Assembly: GCA_963836005.1 (NCBI GenBank)
Contig: CAWIHS010000005.1
Coordinates: 1-64,000, forward strand
Length of the DNA stretch: 64,000 bases
Source: CAWIHS01 sp963836005
Lineage (GTDB): Bacteria > Pseudomonadota > Gammaproteobacteria > GRL18
Direction of reading: 5' to 3'
The notes under the pieces were generated by a model. That model worked only from the letters and a program-made list of their open reading frames with translations, was not told where the DNA came from and ran no database searches. The position numbers were made by a program, and so were the translations under genes. Of the stretch, positions 1 through 8,733 are shown in pieces (position 1 is the first letter of the stretch; each line of letters begins with the position of its first letter).

Positions 1-250
1 ATACCTTCGTACAATTGTCCTAATGGGTGTCCGCTATAGGAGAAAACCTGTTGTAGAGTTTCTACTTCAAAGAACGACAGCTTTCTTCAGCTTGCTAATA
101 GATAAAATTGGTACATAGCGTCTCAAACTGGTCTGAACCAAAGATTAATTAACATATTGATAAACCCATCATTCCCAAAACAATGCTGCTAACCCTGGCA
201 AAAGTATTAAGCAAGGATCATCCGCTAAAATGACTTCTTACCGTAATGCA
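1..250. other. No gene recognised
   Basis: AT-rich DNA without a convincing reading frame on either strand. It lies downstream of the leftward gene that ends at 251. I see no terminator hairpin or RNA gene in it. Confidence 0.5.
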
Positions 251-1219
251 TTAATTCCATCGATATTGGATATCATGCACTTTCTCACCTTTGGATTGTC
301 TTAGTTGTGCTTCAATGCGGATACTATTCATGATTTTTTTATCGCTAACATCTGGATACTGTGGGTAGTATTTTGCAACTTCTAAAGAATGGACTTTAGC
401 TGCGTGTTCCATGCGCTGGCGATCTTCTTTGCTTAATCCCTGAAGCATCAATAATCGTGGCGATTGTCTGTTTAAATAACGCTGACATAATTCATAGTCT
501 TTTTCATTTTTCCAGTCTTCTTTTACCAATAGCGGGGGAAATTTTTCAGTTTCTTCAGCATGGCGTTCGAACCAGTTTGCTTTGGCATTAAAACCGGCAT
601 AATCTGCGACCAGTCTTTCAAAGCGATAATTAACGGGAGGAGTCTGATCATTTTGTTCATTTTCCATTTTGGAAATTGGCATTATAGCAGCAGGAAGTGC
701 CGTCCATTCATTCATCTTTGGAAAATTGCTTTGTTCTTCTACGCTGGAACATGTGTAAATAAGTGCCAATGGAGATTCGTTTTTTGAATCGAGCAACCAA
801 TATTCAAATATGTCGTTTGCAGGAAAAGGTAAATCAGTTGCTAATAGAAATTTAATCAGTTCAATAATCCGCTCATCCGTTTGTTTATTTTCTTGAGACA
901 AAATCTCTTCAAAATCGCTTTGATTAATTTGTCCAACACGAGCAAATACTCGCCGTATTGACTCAGGTGGTTCTTCAATAGGTTCCATGGGTTTAATTGG
1001 TTTAAAGAAATAACTAATACGTGAGATTACCCCCTTAGGAGAAGGTTTATTGGTGGGAGAAGGTTTATTGGTGGGAGAAGGCTGAGTTGAAATGTTTCTA
1101 AGAAAATGAAACTCCCAATGTTCACCGTCCATGGAAACGGCTCTTGCATGATCGGACTCGGCAATTTGTACATGACCGGAATAAGGATTTAATATTCGCT
1201 GGGAATAACACTTAATCAT
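251..1219 (-). CDS. Hypothetical protein with KPSPTN repeats
   Basis: A 322-residue protein I do not recognise. It has no signal peptide or membrane segment, so it is probably cytoplasmic. Residues of about 46-62 hold a Pro/Ser/Thr-rich linker in which the hexapeptide KPSPTN is repeated, encoded by an 18-bp tandem repeat. The rest is mixed and charged, with a Trp/Tyr-rich centre and an Arg/Lys-rich C-terminus. The start has an AT-rich upstream sequence with a weak purine stretch (GGAATAATTT before the ATG). It stands alone, divergent from the LON-domain gene at 1554. Codon use looks like the AT-rich host background. Function unknown. Confidence 0.7.
   Translation of the reverse strand: MIKCYSQRILNPYSGHVQIAESDHARAVSMDGEHWEFHFLRNISTQPSPTNKPSPTNKPSPKGVISRISYFFKPIKPMEPIEEPPESIRRVFARVGQINQSDFEEILSQENKQTDERIIELIKFLLATDLPFPANDIFEYWLLDSKNESPLALIYTCSSVEEQSNFPKMNEWTALPAAIMPISKMENEQNDQTPPVNYRFERLVADYAGFNAKANWFERHAEETEKFPPLLVKEDWKNEKDYELCQRYLNRQSPRLLMLQGLSKEDRQRMEHAAKVHSLEVAKYYPQYPDVSDKKIMNSIRIEAQLRQSKGEKVHDIQYRWN
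1038..1081 (-). repeat. 18-bp tandem repeat inside a coding region
   Basis: The unit GGAGAAGGTTTATTGGTG occurs twice exactly (1038-1055, 1056-1073) and a third, partial copy follows. Because 18 is a multiple of three, copy-number change would lengthen or shorten the Pro/Ser linker of the overlapping protein without a frameshift. Confidence 0.9.
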
Positions 1220-1553
1220 AAATTATTCCTTTCAAGTAAATCTGTGGTTAATGAGTTAAGTATGTTTGTTCAAACTTAGGCATTGCAAAGATGATTTTCA
1301 AGTTAAATATAAAAGTGCTCAAGAAAAATGTGCCGTTACAGTGTCAGAATATTGCATCTTTTGTTAATTTATAAAAGAAACACTGAATAATAATCATGCC
1401 AAGCATTTAATTTTAAGAAATTATCCATACTATTGATGGTATGAAGTGCAAATTTGCAATTTATATTTCATGCAGTAGATAGTATTTGCTTTTGCAGATA
1501 TATTTCAAAAACAGAGTTTTAGTGATATATTAATTTTACTGGAAATTATAAAT
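1220..1553. other. Divergent intergenic region, nothing specific seen
   Basis: About 330 bases of AT-rich DNA between two divergent genes. It must carry both promoters, but I cannot single out convincing -35/-10 pairs. Confidence 0.4.
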
Positions 1554-2201
1554 ATGATACCAAGAACGCCCTTTATCCAGACTTTTGATCAACTACCTGA
1601 TGAACTACCGATTTATACTCTGGGTAATGCCTTACTTGCTGGTGGAGAACTGCCCTTAGAACTTACCAGTCAGATCGATTTGGCATTATTTTTTGATGCC
1701 ATTCGTTCACATCAATTGATAGGGTTAAGACAACCGAAAAAGGAAACTCATGATAACAGCGGATATGATATCGGTTGTGCAGGAAGGATAAGACAATATC
1801 GTGAACGAAGTGATGGTCGATTAAATGTGATGTTGACAGGTGTTTGTCGTTTTAAGATTATCTCCGAAGAAGTTCAAAAGGGTGGTTATATTAAAGCCAA
1901 TGTCGATTGGAGCACTTATAAAAATGACTACGAAAATGAAACCGTTGAACAAACCATTATTGATGATTTTATAAAAGAATTAAAAAGCTATTTTGACAGA
2001 AATAGAATGCAAGTGGATTGGTCGGTCCTTGATAAACAACCAATTGAAAAGCTGATTAATAATCTGGTTTTAGTCGTTGATTTAAATGTGGAAGATAAGC
2101 AAAATTTATTGGAAGCAAATACGTTAACCGCTCGTACACTATTATTTACTGATATATTATTAAATAATGTTGCACCTTTAAACACTCAGATAATTAACTA
2201 A
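1554..2201 (+). CDS. LON substrate-binding domain protein
   Basis: A 215-residue protein made almost entirely of the N-terminal, substrate-binding domain of Lon protease (PF02190 family). It shows the typical LPIYTLGNALLAGGELPL start of the domain, then IGCAGRI and VMLTGVCRFKI, which match the beta-strand signatures of this family. The ATPase and protease domains of true Lon are absent, and the length is normal for stand-alone members. Such proteins are thought to bind unfolded or specific partner proteins, but the role is not established. Cytoplasmic. It starts at an ATG after an AT-rich leader and is followed by an insertion sequence, so it is probably monocistronic. Confidence 0.85.
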   Translation: MIPRTPFIQTFDQLPDELPIYTLGNALLAGGELPLELTSQIDLALFFDAIRSHQLIGLRQPKKETHDNSGYDIGCAGRIRQYRERSDGRLNVMLTGVCRFKIISEEVQKGGYIKANVDWSTYKNDYENETVEQTIIDDFIKELKSYFDRNRMQVDWSVLDKQPIEKLINNLVLVVDLNVEDKQNLLEANTLTARTLLFTDILLNNVAPLNTQIIN

Positions 2202-2276
2202 AGCCGCTCTTATAGAAAATGAATTGGGTGTAGTTCCTTTAAAACGACGAAATTCATTACCCAAAATTGTTCACCT

Positions 2277-3131
2277 CTAAAAATCATAATTTCTTTTCTT
2301 TGACATTTTCTTATAAAACTTCCAATATTTTTCAAAGTCACCACTGGATTTCAGTGAACGCAGTTTCAATACCGCTTCTGCTCCTTGCAGACTCCAACGT
2401 GCACCTGTAATATCAAGTCGGTCATTAATGAGATGACGACATGCGCCTTCAATGACACCGCTGGCAATAGGAAAGCCGGTTCCCAATGCTTTACCATACT
2501 GTAATCGTTCTTTATTGTTCAGCAGGTAGTCAGCACACTTATCAATATTTTCTCTATCGGCTATTTTTCCTTTGGTGGCACTGATCCGCAAGCCTTTTGC
2601 CACCTGAGAACACTGTCCGTTAAGAATGTTGACCGATTTTTCTGCTATCCATTGTTCAACCGCTTCATCACCTTTATCAAAGAAACACCATGCCGCTTTC
2701 CAGAGATATTCAAGAACATGAATGAAGTCCATGACAAGGGTGGCTTTGACATTCAATCGCTTCATCACTTTTTTGATGAGCTTAATTTGGTGAGCTAGGC
2801 CATCAATTAAAATAACCCATTCTCTCTTTTGTTTTGGATCTCTTTGTAGTGCTTCCTGAAATGCTTCTTCAATAACTGTCTCTGCTTCCCGCTCAACACT
2901 TGCCCAAACCCGCTTATTTCTTATGGGGGTTTGAAAAGGGACGACATTATCATCTTCCGATACTTTCATAATAGACTCAGCAGTACGGATATGAGGCTGC
3001 ACAGTATAAACAGCAGCTACTTGTGCCATACGTTTCCTGTCTTTTTTCTCTCCCCGACTCAGTCGGCTTTTGAGCTTTTTACTCTTCTGAGCATTTTTCT
3101 TTGTACATTCTCTTAAACCATCAGGTCGCAT
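2277..3131 (-). CDS. ISKra4 transposase, C-terminal part
   Basis: The 284-residue C-terminal catalytic half of an ISKra4-family transposase. Family signatures are clear: VILIDGLAHQ, then MDFIHVLEYLWKAAWCFF, and near the end SGVIEGACRHLINDRLDITG followed by ARWSLQGAEAVLKLRSL, the acidic-residue region of the active site. Its reading frame lies -1 relative to the upstream N-terminal frame and is open from 3155, so the two overlap by about 20 bases. The ATG at 3131 falls inside the conserved KGIVMRPDG segment and is probably not a genuine start. Either the full protein is made by -1 frameshifting or the gene is broken. Confidence 0.85.
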   Translation of the reverse strand: MRPDGLRECTKKNAQKSKKLKSRLSRGEKKDRKRMAQVAAVYTVQPHIRTAESIMKVSEDDNVVPFQTPIRNKRVWASVEREAETVIEEAFQEALQRDPKQKREWVILIDGLAHQIKLIKKVMKRLNVKATLVMDFIHVLEYLWKAAWCFFDKGDEAVEQWIAEKSVNILNGQCSQVAKGLRISATKGKIADRENIDKCADYLLNNKERLQYGKALGTGFPIASGVIEGACRHLINDRLDITGARWSLQGAEAVLKLRSLKSSGDFEKYWKFYKKMSKKRNYDF

Positions 3132-3133
3132 GA

Positions 3134-3850
3134 CTATCCCTTTTCCTCGTGGAGCCTACTTTTGGTACCATCAAAGATCAATACCAGTAAATCGGATGTA
3201 TTTTCTGGTTTAATAAACCGTTTTTTCTGGTAAAAGCTTTCAAAGTTCACGGCAACATCCTTTACTATATTGAGACATTGTCTTTTAGGAATATGACCGC
3301 CGGTTGTTGCGTCAATGCTTTCAACAACATTATCAAAAGAGCCTCTGACCGCCTCATTAGATACCCTGAAATAAATGCCATCACTATAACTGTTCGTCGA
3401 TAAATTCAGCTCAGCATCAACAGGAAATACACTGTCTATATTTATTTGACTGTAACCGGTTCTGGTGACAGTAACCTGACCAAACAAGCTGTTCAGTGGA
3501 CGATGAGTATCCACTCGGGCATGATTTAATTTGTCCCCCGAAGCCAACTTAATACAGGATTTTTTTTCTTCATTGGCTGCTTTCAAATCAAGCCAACCCT
3601 GGAGTAGTCGCCTTAAAATTTCCTGGCCTTTGTTGTTAATAAAACTTTCAATATCGCCATGTTCGCGATTTGCCTGTTCATCTGATTGTAGTTGCTTGAT
3701 TAACAGGTCAAGTTGTTCCTGTGCACCAGAAAAAAAAGAAAATCGTTTGAGTTCAGGTATGCTATGTTCATAAGAGAGAGCTTTTTGTTGGGTTATGAAG
3801 GTAAGAGACTTATAAGCCAACATTTTGATCTCTCTTTCTTTAATTTTCAA
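3134..3850 (-). CDS. ISKra4 transposase, N-terminal part
   Basis: The 238-residue N-terminal half of an ISKra4-family transposase. It holds the helical region, the strand-rich stretch around PLNSLFGQVTVTRTGY, and the helix-turn-helix-like region around TGGHIPKRQC, and it reaches the first catalytic-core strand (LLVLIFDGTK) before ending at TAG (3134-3136). The sequence just before the stop contains GAAAAGGG, where a -1 slip of a Lys-tRNA would continue into KGIVMRPDG. That fits a programmed frameshift, but simple decay is equally possible. Confidence 0.8.
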   Translation of the reverse strand: MKIKEREIKMLAYKSLTFITQQKALSYEHSIPELKRFSFFSGAQEQLDLLIKQLQSDEQANREHGDIESFINNKGQEILRRLLQGWLDLKAANEEKKSCIKLASGDKLNHARVDTHRPLNSLFGQVTVTRTGYSQINIDSVFPVDAELNLSTNSYSDGIYFRVSNEAVRGSFDNVVESIDATTGGHIPKRQCLNIVKDVAVNFESFYQKKRFIKPENTSDLLVLIFDGTKSRLHEEKG

Positions 3851-4018
3851 GCGTTACTCATTGAATTTAAACCTTAATTTCATCGTTTTAGAAGATCTGC
3901 ACCCAAATGAATTTAGCATTATGATGCTTGGCGAAACAAGAATGATTAATCTTAATGAATAATAAGAACATACAATGAAACTTTATTCTTTTATGAGGTT
4001 TTAGCATAAGGAAAAGCT

Positions 4019-4327
4019 ATGAAAACTAAACTGGATTCTATACATCATATAGCAATACAAGTGAATAATATTGCTGAAGCCATATCGTGGTATCGCAATC
4101 ATTTTAACTGTGAAATTGAGTATCAGGATGAAACCTGGGGAATGTTAAAATTTGATAATACGTCAATCGCTTTGGTGCTCCCAGAACAACATCCTTATCA
4201 TTTTGCCATTGTACAAAATGATCTCTCACCCTATGGTAAGGCGGTTGAACACCGAGATGGTACCCAATCAGTTTATATTCAAGATAATAATAACAATCAT
4301 GTAGAAATGTTAAAGCTCGGTCAGTAA
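4019..4327 (+). CDS. VOC (glyoxalase-like) family protein
   Basis: A 102-residue single-module member of the vicinal oxygen chelate superfamily. It begins with the signature SIHHIAIQVNNIAEAISWYR, has a second strand-helix unit around PYHFAIVQND, and ends with YIQDNNNNHVEML, where His10 (approximately) and the C-terminal Glu match metal-binding positions of the fold. Single modules pair as dimers to form the beta-barrel. The substrate cannot be told from sequence. A Shine-Dalgarno AAGGAAAAG lies just before the ATG. It stands alone between the insertion sequence and a decayed gene. Confidence 0.8.
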   Translation: MKTKLDSIHHIAIQVNNIAEAISWYRNHFNCEIEYQDETWGMLKFDNTSIALVLPEQHPYHFAIVQNDLSPYGKAVEHRDGTQSVYIQDNNNNHVEMLKLGQ

Positions 4328-4503
4328 TTCAGTAAAATTTTAGTTGATATGATAAAAGTAATGCAGAAGTGTTCCTATACCAATATCACATATTATTTCC
4401 TAAGATAAACTTTCTTGGAAACTGGGTTAGGTTCATATAGATTGAAAAGAGCCATTGAATTTATTATTCTTAAAATTATTTTACTCATAGAGGCTAACTG
4501 CCA

Positions 4504-4793
4504 ATGCCACAGTATATATTTACTCACAACGAGCAAGACAACAGCTTTCCCGAGCGTTACCGGGTGGTTGAACTCGACGAAGACGCCCAGTTTTGCGCGA
4601 AACGGAAAATTTGACTGGCACCGTCTTGAAGACTGAAGCCATTGAATTTCCAGATCAATTATTAATACGTTATCAATCGAAAGAATCTATAAGAACCGAG
4701 ATGGTTGACGCGCCTTATTGGAAATTCATTGAACTCCGCTTTAGACCCGCAGAAGCTGAAACAGCTGCAAAAGGTAAACCGCCAGTGTTATAA
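4504..4793 (+). pseudogene. Frameshifted small hypothetical gene
   Basis: An ATG at 4504 opens a frame that reads MPQYIFTHNEQDNSFPERYR and onward to DEDAQF, then runs into a stop in AAATTTGA. The next frame continues as RETENLTGTVLKTEAIEF and extends to 4793. One extra T in the run at about 4590-4594 joins the two into a protein of about 95 residues. I infer a one-base insertion in a formerly intact gene. Family not recognised. Confidence 0.6.
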
Positions 4794-4848
4794 CAGAGAT
4801 TTTTTGTTATCAAAAAGCTCTCCTAATTGTAAAGAACTGAGAACGTAA

Positions 4849-5213
4849 TTTGTTCTGCTTGATAACATCGGTATTTTTAAAACCACATTGATTGAACGTT
4901 TGCAAGCCAAGATGCCTTACGAGCATTTCAATAATGTAACAGCATCTTATCAAAAGAAAGATCCTTACTTCCGTTCACCAATGAGTAAGAAACAGGCAGC
5001 CATATTCAAATAGTGCCTTTAGAGTATGGGCTCAGCCAGCATAAATTGCCGATACGGTACCGGAAACCGAAGTGTCATTGAAAAAACTCAGCATTGCTTC
5101 ATCAGAATCTGAGCAATTAGAACATTAAATGGAGAGAAATAAGTTGGCTGCTGTTCGGTGCGATTGGTCCGTTGCTCGGCGTCGTAACCAGCGCTTTAGG
5201 ATCAGCAAAGAAA
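4849..5213 (+). pseudogene. Degenerate coding debris
   Basis: Two short open stretches without usable starts. The first (4849-5013) translates with normal codon use, including FKTTLIERLQAKMPYEHF, and ends at TAG. The second (to about 5213) reads WLLFGAIGPLLGVVTSALGS, a hydrophobic glycine-rich helix, in another frame. They look like broken pieces of one or two genes. No family was identified. Confidence 0.4.
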
Positions 5214-5266
5214 TAGTTGAGTTATAGATAACAAAACTTTCAAGTCTGAGAAAGAGAACTGCTATA

Positions 5267-5764
5267 ATGGATGGGTTTTCTCCTCGATATAGAAAACTCA
5301 GTCAATCCCATGGAGCCATGATGTTATCAAATCTTTTGTTTGGCCTGCTGACTATGACAATCTGCCTGATGTTGATGTCAGTGTTAATTATTTTAGTTAT
5401 ACACTATTACTCCGTTAATGAATACCTGGTGGAAACTCCATTATTCTGGAAAAGCCTGCTCGTTATCACAGGCGTGATGCTGTTGCTGGTCTTAGGCAAT
5501 ATTATACAAATAGCCATCTGGGCTATGCTGTTCCAGGGGTTAGGAGAGTTTGAACAATTTAGCGAGGCCTTTTATCACTCAGCGGTTAACTTCGCCACAC
5601 TGGGTTACGGTGATATTATCATGACTGATAAGTATAAACTGCTCGGCCCGCTACAGGCCATAAACGGCGTATTGATGATCGGCGTGTCAACTGCTGTATT
5701 GATGGCTGCATTTCAGGATGCAATTAAAAAAACCATTCGAGCCCGGGGTATAAACCTATCCTGA
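5267..5764 (+). CDS. Two-TM potassium channel
   Basis: A 165-residue inner-membrane protein. It has three strongly hydrophobic segments before the pore: residues of about 22-48, 62-85, and the pore helix that precedes the selectivity filter TLGYGD. A final hydrophobic helix follows (GPLQAINGVLMIGVSTAVLM). The filter and the Trp/Phe-rich pore helix define the ion-channel-2 (PF07885) group, so passive K+ conduction is the expected role. No cytoplasmic ligand-binding domain is attached. It starts at ATG 5267 after GAAAGAGAA. It stands alone between decayed genes, so its link to neighbours is unknown. Confidence 0.85.
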   Translation: MDGFSPRYRKLSQSHGAMMLSNLLFGLLTMTICLMLMSVLIILVIHYYSVNEYLVETPLFWKSLLVITGVMLLLVLGNIIQIAIWAMLFQGLGEFEQFSEAFYHSAVNFATLGYGDIIMTDKYKLLGPLQAINGVLMIGVSTAVLMAAFQDAIKKTIRARGINLS

Positions 5765-6028
5765 GGGGGATGGTAATAAGTGCTAGTTAGTATGAATGCT
5801 TTAAATCACAGGGTTTAATAAGTCTTTCGATAACTATGAAGCCCGCTAAAAATAAATCTGTGCCTGAAATGAAAACTGGCGTGAAATGACATGAATTTCA
5901 CCACAGAACAGGAACATAATGGCATTTGTATATAAAAAATTCAGTGAAGGAAACATTTAATGACGGTAATGAACCGGCATTTTCAAGGATAAAGAGTTTA
6001 CAAACATGCCTTTATGGGAGACAAACAG

Positions 6029-6830
6029 ATGATACATTACCGTCAACATAAGTTTTTTTCGAAATTATTTATTGGCATGGGATTGCTATTGACAATCATA
6101 CTGCCCTTCGGTGTTGTTAACGCAGAGGAATCGACTCACAGTAGCGAGTGGCAATATATCGGAGAAATTTATCTATGGGGGGCCTCAATCTGAGCAACAA
6201 CGGCCACCGGGAATGATATCGATATCAGTTTCAATGATCTCATTCACAATCTTGATATGGCCTTTATGGGCACTATCGGCGCACACAAAAATAAGTGGAC
6301 TTTGCTGGCTGATATTATCTATCTGGATGTGTCGGATGATAAGAAAGGTTCGTTCACTTTGCCTGTTGGTTCCGGCATAACTATTGGCACTGAATTGGAT
6401 GTCAATCTCAAATCCTGGATTGTGCAGCCAATGGTCGGCTACCAGGTTTATGAAAATCAAAAGTCCCGCCTTGATCTGACGGCAGGGGCCCGGTATTTAT
6501 GGATGGAAACCAACCTTAAGTTAGAAACGACCGATCCCCATGGATCCAGAAAAATTAAAGCTTCTGAAAGTGGTGATAACTGGGATGGTATCGTGGGTGC
6601 CAGAGGACAACCGGATCTCTCAGAAAAATGGTTTGCGACGGGCTATCTTGATGTGGGCACCGGACAGAGTGACTATACCTGGCAGGGTCTGGCATCGGTG
6701 GGCTATAAGTTTAAAAAAAGTGGATGCTGTCCTGAGTTATCGCTATCTGAAGTGGAAGTTTAATGATAATGATGTCTTCGATGATCTCACCATCGATGGC
6801 CCTTTTGCCGGCGTCAGATTCTCCTTTTAA
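6029..6830 (+). pseudogene. Outer-membrane beta-barrel protein, broken
   Basis: ATG 6029 starts a protein with a signal peptide (SKLFIGMGLLLTIILPFG, cleavage after VNA). An in-frame TGA at 6191-6193 (codon 55) follows, and the same frame then continues with barrel-like alternating strands (DMAFMGTIGAHKNKW, KSWIVQPMVGYQVYE, DLTAGARYLW). At the A-run near 6713-6719 a frameshift moves the C-terminus into another frame, which ends FAGVRFSF, with the terminal Phe typical of outer-membrane proteins. Correcting both lesions gives about 266 residues. The family resembles small uncharacterised OMP barrels. Confidence 0.8.
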
Positions 6831-7295
6831 AAATTAATTCCAGTTGAAATGTGGCTTTTTGAATCTACGATATGACTGTTCAAGACACATTTTATTCTAC
6901 ATCAGGTTATGTTAAATGTTACGTGATAAGATGCTAGAAGCTACTTCGTCAATGACTGGGCGCTGAATTATATAATGGTCTTTGATAATAATCACAGTTT
7001 TTTGTATCTGTAAATGTTTAAAAAATGAGAAAACGTAATTCGACAGATTGAGAAAAGGTTGAGACTACACCAGGCAGGCTATACATGGCTGGGCACAGTT
7101 GCTGCGTCAGCTTCTTGATCAGTTTCACAGCAAAGCAGCAAGCAAAGACTAAAAGCCGCTATGAGGTTAAGTTTCAATATCTGTTGTTTATAGAATAAAT
7201 GAATAAGAGCTTGCGAGTGATCGAGCATCAACCCACAGCTTTTATATCAAGAATATTTATTGCATACTAAACAACACATATGGAAACCTGAAATA
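6831..7295. other. Intergenic region, nothing specific seen
   Basis: About 460 bases with no supported gene. It must contain the promoter for the patatin gene, but I see no unambiguous site. Confidence 0.4.
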
Positions 7296-8666
7296 ATGAG
7301 CATGATTATAAGACACTATTTTTACCTCGTATTCTCAATGCTGGTACTCTCTGGCTGTAACAGTTACGGCGTCATCAACAACGCTCCAATAAAGACAGTA
7401 GATGTTGATAGACCCGCCTACTCCTGGAGAGAGTGGACTAAAAGTGACCATAATCATGACATCGATGTGATGCTTAGTTTCTCTGGCGGCGGCACCCGGG
7501 CTGCGGCACTGTCCTACGGTGTGCTGCAGGGGCTCAGAGATAGCACGATACAGATTGACGGGAAACCGGTGCGCTTACTCGACCAGGTGGATTACATCAG
7601 CTCGGTTTCCGGCGGCAGCTTTACTGCAGCTTACTATGGCCTGCATGGCGATGGGATTTTCGATACCTTCGAAGAGGCGTTCCTGCTGCGCAACGTGGAG
7701 AAACACCTGATATGGGGTTTGTTCAACCCCATCGAATGGTTTCGTCCAGGCGGGCGGACAGAGCAGGCCATCCGCTATTACAATGACACCCTCTTTCACG
7801 ATGCAACCTTCAGTGAAATCAACCTCAAAACAGGGCCGATGATCCTCATTAATGCCTCGGACCTGGGGCGCGGGATGCGTTTCACGTTCATGCAGGAATA
7901 TTTCAACCTGATCTGCTCCGATATAAACAACTTACCGGTAGCCAAAGCGGTGGCTGCATCATCGGCTGTACCACTGGTTTTCCTGCCCGTGGTGCTTGAG
8001 AAATATTCCGACTGCGGCGTGACAGAAACTGATTGGCTGAAGGATGTTAAGGCCCGGGCCAGGGCTGAAAAGGATCCGCTGTTGACCGAAATCATTGATG
8101 GAATAGAAAGCTTATTGGCAAAAGATGATCGCCGCTACATCCATCTGGTTGACGGCGGTATTACTGACAATCTCGGGTTACACGCGCTGTATGATATTGT
8201 GACGCTGGCTGGTGGTGCCAGTAAATCGGTGCGAAGATTTAACCTGAAACCGCCCAGCCATATCGTGATAATTTCGGTCAACTCCTCCACAGAACCGAAA
8301 CAGGACATGGACCTGAGTAACAAAGAGCCGTCCATTGCTGAGACGATTGGCGCCATGAGCGATGTGCAGCTGCACCGTTACAATACGGCCACCCTGAAAT
8401 TGATGAAACGCAGCCTGAATGAGTGGGCTGAAGAGCTTTCCACACCAGAGCACCCGGTCAAGCCCTACTTTATAGATCTTGAGCTGAGCAGTATTCGGAC
8501 ACCCTTTGAAAGGATGGATTATTTAAATCAGATCCCCACCAGCTTTTCGCTGAGTCAGGAAACAGTCGATCATCTGGTCGAAACGGGAAGAGAACTGTTA
8601 TATGACAATCAGGAGTTTCAGCGGTTACTGACCGACCTGGGCGGCAGTACACAGCCCGAAAACTGA
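7296..8666 (+). CDS. Patatin-like phospholipase lipoprotein
   Basis: About 456 residues. I chose the ATG at 7296 rather than an upstream TTG (7260) because it places a short lipoprotein signal directly at the N-terminus (FSMLVLSGC, acylated Cys at about residue 21). The patatin catalytic set is complete: the oxyanion loop SGGGTR, the nucleophile elbow SVSGGS (Ser within GxSxG), and the Asp in VDGGITDN. The protein should be a serine lipid acyl hydrolase attached to a membrane and facing the periplasm. It lies 67 bases upstream of a membrane-anchored alpha/beta hydrolase on the same strand, so the pair probably acts together in lipid or ester turnover. This stretch is richer in GC than the surrounding DNA. 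Confidence 0.9.
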   Translation: MSMIIRHYFYLVFSMLVLSGCNSYGVINNAPIKTVDVDRPAYSWREWTKSDHNHDIDVMLSFSGGGTRAAALSYGVLQGLRDSTIQIDGKPVRLLDQVDYISSVSGGSFTAAYYGLHGDGIFDTFEEAFLLRNVEKHLIWGLFNPIEWFRPGGRTEQAIRYYNDTLFHDATFSEINLKTGPMILINASDLGRGMRFTFMQEYFNLICSDINNLPVAKAVAASSAVPLVFLPVVLEKYSDCGVTETDWLKDVKARARAEKDPLLTEIIDGIESLLAKDDRRYIHLVDGGITDNLGLHALYDIVTLAGGASKSVRRFNLKPPSHIVIISVNSSTEPKQDMDLSNKEPSIAETIGAMSDVQLHRYNTATLKLMKRSLNEWAEELSTPEHPVKPYFIDLELSSIRTPFERMDYLNQIPTSFSLSQETVDHLVETGRELLYDNQEFQRLLTDLGGSTQPEN

Positions 8667-8733
8667 TATACAATTGCTTTAGTAAAATTTTACTGACAGG
8701 TGTTATCTTCACTGCGTTTAACGAGAACAAGTT

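Larger units (their letters stand above)
2240..3890 (-). mobile_element. ISKra4-family insertion sequence
   Basis: A roughly 1.65-kb element with imperfect terminal inverted repeats: TAAAACGACGAAATT at 2240-2254 and its complement, with one mismatch, at 3876-3890. Between them lie two consecutive leftward reading frames that together make one ISKra4-type transposase. I could not define a target duplication with confidence, and the true ends may extend a few bases on each side. Confidence 0.75.

Noticed and set aside
1038..1081. Short tandem repeat as part of a CRISPR array
   Set aside because: Units are contiguous, have no spacers, and keep the reading frame of the overlapping protein.
6191..6193. 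TGA as a selenocysteine codon in the outer-membrane protein gene
   Set aside because: No SECIS-like hairpin was evident after the TGA, the protein is not of a selenoprotein family, and a second frameshift further down shows the gene is decayed.
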